Shown here: piece by piece, positions 12,601 through 21,600 of the stretch | Layout of the letters: every line of letters begins with the position of its first letter | Position numbering within the stretch: position 1 is the stretch's first letter | Origin: Ministeria vibrans ATCC 50519 | Taxonomy: Eukaryota > Opisthokonta > Filasterea | DNA: 26,133 bases | NCBI GenBank assembly: GCA_943704425.1 | Contig: CALSCP010002817.1 | Location: 8,523-34,655, forward strand | Direction of reading: 5' to 3' | Program-made: the position numbers and the translations under genes | Notes under the pieces: generated by a model | Told to the model about the DNA's origin: nothing | The model's input: the letters and a program-made list of their open reading frames with translations, nothing else | Databases searched by the model: none

Positions 12601-15600
12601 AATGGCGCGACGTGCCAGGACCAAATTGACGGGTTCACCTGCGACTGTCTTCCCGGCTGGACGGGCACTCACTGCCACCTTGACATGGACGAGTGTGCGT
12701 CGAGTCCGTGCCACGCGTCGGCCACCTGTGTGAACGGTGCCAATATGTACGTGTGTTTGTGCGCGTCGGGTCGCACAGGTCTTCTCTGCGACTTGGATGT
12801 GATTGAGTGTGCCTCGCAGCCGTGCACCAATGGGGCGACGTGCTCCGAGGTGTCGCTTGGTTCGTTTGCGTGCGATTGTGCTGCGGGATTCACCGGTGAG
12901 ATGTGCGAGACGGACATGAGCGAATGTGTGTCGTCGCCGTGTCTTCACCAGGGAGTGTGTGTCGACCAGGCGGGCTCGTATGCGTGCGTGTGCCGCACGG
13001 GCTACACCGGTGCACAGTGTGAGACGGACGTGGACGAGTGTGCGTCGAGTCCATGCCAGTCGGGTGCGACATGTCTGCAAGGCATCAACATTTGGGTGTG
13101 CATGTGTCCCGCCGGTTTTAATGGCGTCCAATGTCAGAACAACATTGATGAGTGTGCGTCTTCTCCGTGTCAGTCGGGCGGTACCTGCATTGATGGCGTG
13201 AATTCGTTTTCGTGCCACTGCGCCGCAGGGTTTTCGGGCTTCACTTGCAGCGGGGACATTGACGAATGCGCGTCGAGCCCGTGTGCCAATGCCGCGACAT
13301 GCTTTGATCAAGTGGACGGATTCGTCTGTGGTTGTACCGGTGGCTGGGCCGGCGTGATGTGCACTGATAATGTCAACGAGTGCGCCTCCAACCCGTGCCA
13401 GAACAGCGCCACCTGTACGGACCTTGTCAACGCGTTCACCTGTGATTGTCCAAGTGGGTTCACGGGCCTCACGTGCGCCGCCGACATTGATGAGTGTGAC
13501 TCGTCTCCATGCTCCAACGGCGCAGTGTGTACCAACCTAGTGGATGCCTTTTCTTGTGCATGTGCCTCCGGCTTCACGGGTGCCGGGTGCGCGTCGGACG
13601 TGAACGAGTGCCTCTCGGCGCCCTGTTTGAATAGCGGTATTTGCGTGGATGAAGTCAATGGCTACGCGTGTGTGTGCCTTGCCGGATTCACTGGTACAGT
13701 GTGCCAGACCAACATTGACGAGTGCGCTTCGGCACCCTGTCAGAATGGAGCAGGCTGTTCCGACGCTCTCAATGGCTACTTCTGTATGTGTACCGCGGGC
13801 TTTACTGGACACCTTTGTCAGACTAACATCAACGAGTGTGCCTCCAACCCGTGCTTGAACGGCGCCGCCTGCTCCGACCAGGTCAATGGGTATGCCTGTC
13901 AGTGTGCCAGCGGATTCACCGGAGCGCACTGCGAGACCAACATTAATGAGTGCGCAAGTATGCCTTGTGCCAATGGGGGTCTGTGTGGCGACAGTATCGA
14001 CACCTTTTCTTGTGCGTGTGCATCGGGATTCACCGGCGCGACGTGTGAGACAGAGCTCAACGAGTGCGAGTCGCTGCCGTGCCATCATGGCGGCACTTGT
14101 ACGGATGGCGTGGATGCGTTTGTGTGTGACTGTCCTCAGGGCTTCACCGGTGCCAACTGCGCCATTGACATCAATGAATGCCCGAGTCTGCCATGTCGCA
14201 ATGGTGCCACCTGCCGCGACAATGCGGGCGGCTACCTGTGCCTGTGTCCAGCTGGATTTACCGGCGTCGATTGTGAGACGAACATTGACGAGTGTGCCAG
14301 TGTACCGTGTCTTCATGCAGGCACCTGTATAGACGCGGTCGACGAGTACACATGTGTGTGTGCAAGTGGACGCGACGGGGACATGTGTGAGGGCAATGTG
14401 AACGAGTGCACGAGCGCACCCTGTGCCAACGGTGCCACTTGTGTGGACGCACTCGATGCCTTTGTGTGTGAGTGCGCCTCGGGCTACCAGGGAACCCTAT
14501 GCCAGCTCAACATTGACGAGTGTGCCTCCAATCCGTGTGCCAATGCCGGAACATGTATCGATCAAATTGCGGGCTACACCTGTGCGTGTGCGGCCGGTTT
14601 CACGGGAACACATTGTGCCGACAACATTGACGAGTGTGCTTCGCAGCCTTGTTTGTTTAGCGGTACCTGTGTAGACCATGTGGATAGCTACACGTGCCAG
14701 TGTGCGGCCGGTCGTTCGGGCCCAACTTGTGGCGTTGATGTGAACGAGTGCGCGTCGTCACCCTGTCGCAACGGTGCGTCGTGCTTTGAAACGGTCAATT
14801 TTTACCGCTGCTTCTGTATCGCGGGCTTCACCGGCCCGCACTGCGAGTCGGACATTGACGAGTGCGCTTCGAGTCCGTGCGTGCATGGAGCCACCTGCAC
14901 CAACGGCGCTGCATCGCACTCGTGTACGTGTGCCGATGGCTACACGGGCACACAGTGTGAGACGGAGTTGTTTGAGTGTGCGAGCAGTCCGTGCCAGAAC
15001 GGCGCCTCGTGCGCCGACGGCATTGACTCGTATGTGTGTGCGTGCTCAACCGGTTTCCATGGTGTCCACTGTACGACAGACATTGACGAGTGTGCGAGTA
15101 GTCCGTGCCAGAACGGTGCCTCTTGCACCGATGGCATTGGTTCGTTTGTGTGCGTGTGCGAACCCGGATTCAGCGGTTCTCTGTGCGACACCAATGTGCT
15201 CGAGTGTGACTCGACGCCTTGCATGAACGGTGCGACGTGCATTGACGCGGTCAATCAGTACACATGTCAGTGTCGTGCGGGTTTCACGGGCGTTGTGTGC
15301 CAGACCAACGTTGACGAGTGCGCGTCGCAACCGTGTTTGAATGGCGCTTTCTGTGCCGATGGAAGCGACAGCTTTGCGTGTGGCTGTGTGGTCGGATTTG
15401 CTGGGGTGCGCTGTGAGACCAATGTGAACGAGTGTGGTTCGAACCCGTGCCAGAATGGCGCAACCTGCTTGGACGGCATTGCATCGTATGTGTGCGTGTG
15501 TCGCTCGGGGTTTACGGGCGTCAACTGTGCGCAGGACATTAGCGAGTGTGCCTCATTCCCGTGCCTCAATCAAGGTGTGTGTACGGATCGCGTGGATGCC

Positions 15601-18600
15601 TTTGCCTGCGCGTGCCCCGCCGGCTACACGGGCGTACAATGCGAGACAGACATCAACGAATGTGTCTCGTCGCCCTGCCAACATGGTGCGTCCTGTGAAA
15701 ATCTGGTGAATTCCTTTGCCTGTACGTGTGTGCCCGGGTTTGCGGGCGAAGCGTGCGAGACGAACGTTGACGAGTGTGCGAGTCAGCCGTGCGTGAATGG
15801 CGGCACTTGTTCGGACGCCATCAACGCCTTTGTCTGTTCGTGTGTCGACGGCTTCTTCGGGGCGCGTTGCGAGACCAATGTGAACGAGTGTGGCTCGTCG
15901 CCTTGCCGCAACGGTGGCACATGCACAGACATTGTCAATGGCTATCAATGCACATGTGTCGCGGGCTATACGGGTGCGCAGTGTGCACAGGACATTAACG
16001 AGTGCGACTCGGACCCCTGTGTCAATGGCGGAATTTGTTCGGATGCCATTGGATTCTTCACGTGTACATGTCAAGCGGGCTTTACCGGCACCCAGTGTGA
16101 GAGTGACATTGACGAGTGTGCCTCGTCGCCGTGTCAACATGGTGCGCCGTGCATTGAGCAGCCGCTGCGTGTGCGCGCGGGTCTGAGTGCATTTGTGCGC
16201 GAAGACTTGTCGGTAGTGTCGTCGCAGACGGTGACCATCGGTTGGACGTTTGTGGCGCTGACCAATGCAAGTGTGTACGCTCTGGGCTACTACGACCACG
16301 ACAGTCTGATTGTGAAGGGGGTCGCACTCGACGGTGGTCTGCAGACGGCGCATGCCGTTTCATTGTGGGACCTCACGTTGGACACGTTCGTGTCGCAAGT
16401 GACTGTTCCCGCCAGCACCAGTGCGACGATGTACTACAACGAGTTTTACTACGAGACGACAAGTGTGCCCGTGACGCTGACGGCAGGACACACGTACGCC
16501 CTTGCCGCCGAGGTACCCGCCAACAGTGGTGACAAGTACGCCGTGACCGCCACGAGCTCGGCCTACTCGAACGACGTGGCACAGCTCGAACGTTTCCGCT
16601 GCGCTCAGCAGAGTGCGAGTGTAAATCCCGCCGTGTGTATTGCGACGACCGCCGACTCGGCTGCTGTGGGTCGCTTTGGGCCCAACATTTTGTTGCGTGA
16701 AGTGGTGCCCAACGTTGACTATTATGAGTGCGCCTGTGCCTTGGGCTACACGGGGCTCAACTGCGAGACGTCTATTGACGAGTGTGCGTCGATGCCGTGC
16801 ACCAACGGTGGAACGTGTACAGATCAAGTGGGTGCCTTTGAGTGTGCATGTGTGGCAGGGTTTACCGGTTTGCGATGCGAGACAAACATTGACGAGTGCC
16901 TCAGTGGTCAGGAGTGCTCGGGCATGTGGATTGCGGACCAAGGACTCACGGTGACGCGAGGAGGCATGGCTGTGGTGCACAGCGGTGCGCCTGCGGGTAC
17001 CTGGTTGCGGGCGTACTGGCCGCAACCGCTGTCTGCCGGTCGCTTCTCATGGTCCATTCAAGTGACGGCTCTCGAGAACTGTCCCGAGTCCGAGTGGGAC
17101 ATTCAGATTGGTGTGGCACGCGAGTCGGATCTCAACGACACGATGCGCTTTGTCTCGTTTAGCGGCTATGCCTACCTTGCGGAGAATGGCCATCGTGCCG
17201 GGTTTGGGCTCACCTCGTCTCCCTATGCAGGCGTGACGTATGGCGCAGGAGATGTGATTGAGGTTGAGATTGACTTTGAGTTGGACACGCTGTCGTTTTC
17301 GCGCAATGGTGTCTTCTTGGGCACCGCATTTGCGTTGCTTGCCAGTGGCAACTACCTGCCCGCCGTGTCGCTTGCGTGTCCGGGCGCTACCGTTGAGCTG
17401 GTGGACACGGGTGTGCTTAATGCAGTCTCGTGCACGCCTGCGTCGCCCTGTGGCAACGGTGCGGCGTGCTTCGACGGCCTCGACTCACACGTGTGTGCGT
17501 GCTCTGCTGGCTACACGGGATTGTTGTGCGAGACGGAAATTGACGAGTGTGCAAGCTCGCCGTGCTCCAATGCCGCGACCTGTGTGGACTTGGTGGGGGC
17601 TTTTGCGTGTGAGTGTCTGACGGGCTTTGAGGGAGAGTTGTGTGAGAAGGACATTGACGAGTGTGCGAGTTCGCCGTGTGCCTTTGGCTCGGCCTGCCTG
17701 CACGGCACCAATCTGTTTGTGTGTCAGTGTGTGGCGGGGGTTACGGGCGAACAATGCGAAACGAATTTGGACGAATGTTCCTCCAATCCGTGTGCGCACG
17801 GCGCCACTTGCAACGACCTGGTGAATGCTTACACGTGCACATGTCCTTTGGGTTACACCGGTGTGCACTGTGAGACAGACCTGGACGAGTGCGCGTCGAG
17901 TCCGTGTGCCAATGATGGCTCTTGTGGTCAGACAATTGTTGGCACCTTTGTGTGTGTGTGCTCGGCAGGGTTTACAGGCGCAACGTGTGCGCAGAACGTT
18001 GATGAGTGTGCGAGTGTGCCGTGTTTGCATGGTGGCACATGTGTTGATGCAATCCATGCCTACGAGTGTGTGTGTGCCATGGGCTACACGGGCGTGCACT
18101 GCGAGGTGGACGTGGACGAGTGTGCTTCGAGTCCGTGTGCCAATGGTGGCGTGTGCTCCGACGAGATTGGTGCATTTTCGTGTGCGTGTGCTGCGGGATA
18201 TACGGGCGTGCGATGCGACGGCGACAAGGACGAGTGTGCAAGCTCGCCCTGCGTACATGGACTCTGCGCCGATGGCATTGACTCGTACTCCTGTTCGTGC
18301 GCAGTGGGCTTCACGGGTGTGCACTGTGAGACGGACATTGACGAGTGTGTTTCGAGTCCGTGTGCCCAAGGCGCAGTGTGCTCGACACCGCTGCTGGGCG
18401 CTTTTCACTGCGCGTGTCCCACGGGCTTCACTGGTGTGTCGTGTGCCGTTGACATTGACGATTGTGCGAGTGCACCGTGTGCCAATGGCGCGACGTGTTT
18501 GGACGGCACTGCGTCCTACACATGTCTCTGTGACGCCACCCACGACGGTGTGCACTGCGAGCGTACACTTATCAAGCGTGTGTGCGTGCTTGATGTCAAC

Positions 18601-21600
18601 GACACACTCTCGACCACCCCCGAGTACGCACAGCCCTTTAGCATTGATGGCTCACTTTCGGCCGTGCGCATGTCAGCGACAGACGTGTTCAATGTGCCGG
18701 CTGCCGACGCACCGACGCTGCCCATGAGTGGATTTTCCATTGGTGGGTGGGTCCAACAGGACGCAAACAATTTGGGCTGGCTCATGATCAAGTCGGATAC
18801 GGTTGGAAGCTTCCGTCGCTTCTTTGGCGTCTTTCTGCACGGCGTGCGCGACGAACTCTGGTTTGTGTATCTGGCTCCTAATGGAACAACATTTATTCAG
18901 GAGGAATTTGCGCACGCTGCGATTGACGATGGCGCCTGGCATCACATTCTGGTGCGCTATTCGATTGTCAATGCGGCAGTTGAGGTGTTTGTGGATGGCG
19001 TTCCAGTGGGGTCTGCGGCAGTGCTCGCGGGGCTAGACGAGGGCGCTGCGGGTGAGCCGCTGACAGTGGGACGACGTCCACATGATGCGTTTGGCTACGC
19101 GGGCCTCATTGCGGATGTGGTGTTGTCGTCGGAGGAGACGGTAAGTGCCTGCGCACTGTCGGCGACGTGTCCCACACGCGTGCACATGTGTGGCACGCGT
19201 GGCACGTGTCTCGACGCCAACGGTGGAGGGTTCATGTGTGCCTGTGACGCGGGTCTGACGGGTCAGTGGTGTGACGAAGATGTGCGCGAGTGTGAATCGA
19301 ATCCATGTGTGAATGGTGCCACCTGTGTCGAGGACGCGATGGTGCTTAATGCAATGCAGTGCGACTGTCCCGTTGGGTTCACCGGGGTGTTCTGTGAGGA
19401 GAACATTGACGAGTGTGCGAGTGGTCCGTGTGCGAGTGGCAGTACTTGCCACGATGGTGTGGACTCGTACGTGTGCGTGTGTGCTCAAGGGTTCTTTGGC
19501 GTGGCGTGCGAGACGAATGTCGACGAGTGCGCGAGCGGGCCCTGTGTGAATGGTGCAACATGTGTGGACGGCAGCAATGGCTATGTGTGCGCGTGTACGC
19601 AGGGCTACACTGGGTTGGCATGCGAGACGGATATTGACGAGTGTGTGTCGCAGCCGTGCACTGTGGGTGTGTGCTTGGATGAGGTAGGTGCATTCACGTG
19701 TGCCTGTCCTGTCGGCTTTACGGGCGATCTGTGTGAGTCGGACTTGGACGAGTGTTTGAGCTCACCATGCACCAATGGCGCCACCTGCATGAACAGCGTG
19801 GGATTTTTTGCGTGTGCATGTGCGCTTGGGTTTACGGGCACGTCGTGCGAGACGGACATTGACGAGTGTGCGAGCTCGCCGTGTGTAAACGGTGCGACGT
19901 GCTTGGAGGAGTCTATGAGTGGCGCTTTTGACTGTCTCTGTGTGCCGGGCTACACTGGTGCGTCATGTGAGACGAACATTGACGAGTGTGCCAGTGGACC
20001 GTGTGCGAATGGCGCGACATGTGTGGACGCTGTGGAGGGGTTCACGTGTGCGTGCGGCGATGGTTTCCTTGGGGAGCGCTGTGAGACAGACGTGGACGAG
20101 TGCACGAGTGCACCCTGTGTGAATGGCGCAACGTGCCTGAACGAGCCGGGTCGCTTTACGTGTGTGTGTGCTGCGGGATTCTTTGGCGTGCAGTGCAGCA
20201 GTGAGGTGGATGCGTGCTCGTCAATGCCATGTGCCTCGGGTGCAACGTGTGTGCAGGTGCAGAGTGCCTATACGTGCGTGTGTCCATTGGGCATGACGGG
20301 TGCGACGTGTGATATAGATATTGACGAGTGTGTCTCGGCGCCCTGTCAGAATGCGGGCACGTGTGTGAATGGAGCGGGTGCCTTTGCGTGCATTTGCACC
20401 GACGCGTTTGTGGGCAATTTGTGTGAGGACGCAGTGGATGCGTGCGCGAGCAGTCCGTGTGCCTCGACGGGTCTGTGTACCAACGTGGTCAACGTCGACG
20501 TGGGCTTCCTGTGCACCTGCGATGACGGCTACACAGGGGTGCGGTGCGAGAGTAAAGTGGACGAGTGTGCGTCAAGCCCGTGTGCTAATGGCGGCAGCTG
20601 TACCAACCTGCTCGATGGCTATGTGTGTACATGTGTGGCGGGTCTCACGGGCGCACAGTGTGCGGACGAGTGTGCATCGAGTCCGTGTGCTAATGGTGCA
20701 ACGTGTGTAGACGGCGTCACCAGTGCCATGTGTGTTTGCGCTGCGGGCTACACGGGCGCACAGTGTGCGGTGAATGTGGACGAGTGTGCATCGAATCCTT
20801 GTGCCAATGGCGGCACCTGTGTCGACGGCGTCAACGGCTTTGCGTGTCAGTGCACCGCCGACTTTGTCGGCAACACCTGTTCGTTTGTGGTAGATCCCTG
20901 CTCGAGCAGCCCATGCGCCTTCGCCGGCACGACCATGTGTGTGGTGAACAGTCCCTTTGTTGGCTTTGGCTGTTTGTGTCGCACCGGCTACACGGGCGAC
21001 CTGTGCGAGTCGGACATTGACGAGTGCGCGAGCAGTCCGTGTCAGAATAGCGCCACCTGCGAACAAAGTGGATCCGTGGGCACATTTACGTGTGTGTGTG
21101 CGTCGGGATACAGCGGCACGGAGTGTGCGGTGGACGTTGACGAGTGTGCGAGCAACCCGTGTCGCAATGGAGCGACGTGTGTGGACGCAGTCGATGCATT
21201 TACGTGCCTGTGCACAGCAGCGTACGCGGGCGACACGTGCGAGATGGTCGTAGACGGCTGTGACTCGTCACCTTGTGCCAATGGAGCAACGTGCCTGCGC
21301 GACAACATGGCGGGTGCATGGTCGTGTGCGTGCGCGACGGACTATACGGGCAGCGCGTGCGAGGTACCCATTGACCGTTGTAAATCGTCGCCGTGCGCGA
21401 ATGGGGGCACGTGCACTCTGCAGGGCACCGGCTTCACGTGCACATGTGCCAGTGGGTTTGAGGGTGCAACATGCACGACGGACGTGATGCCGTGCCGTAG
21501 CAGCCCCTGTGCCAATGGCGGCACATGTGTGCGTACGGGTGGCGGTCTCTCGTACTTTTGCGTGTGCGCCAGCGGTCTGACGGGCGTCAGCTGCGAGAGC

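Noticed and set aside
19138-19150. Perfect splice-donor consensus GTAAGT inside the LamG end
   Set aside because: The frame stays open, and the LamG-to-EGF junction reads normally through it. No paired acceptor with a better product is evident.
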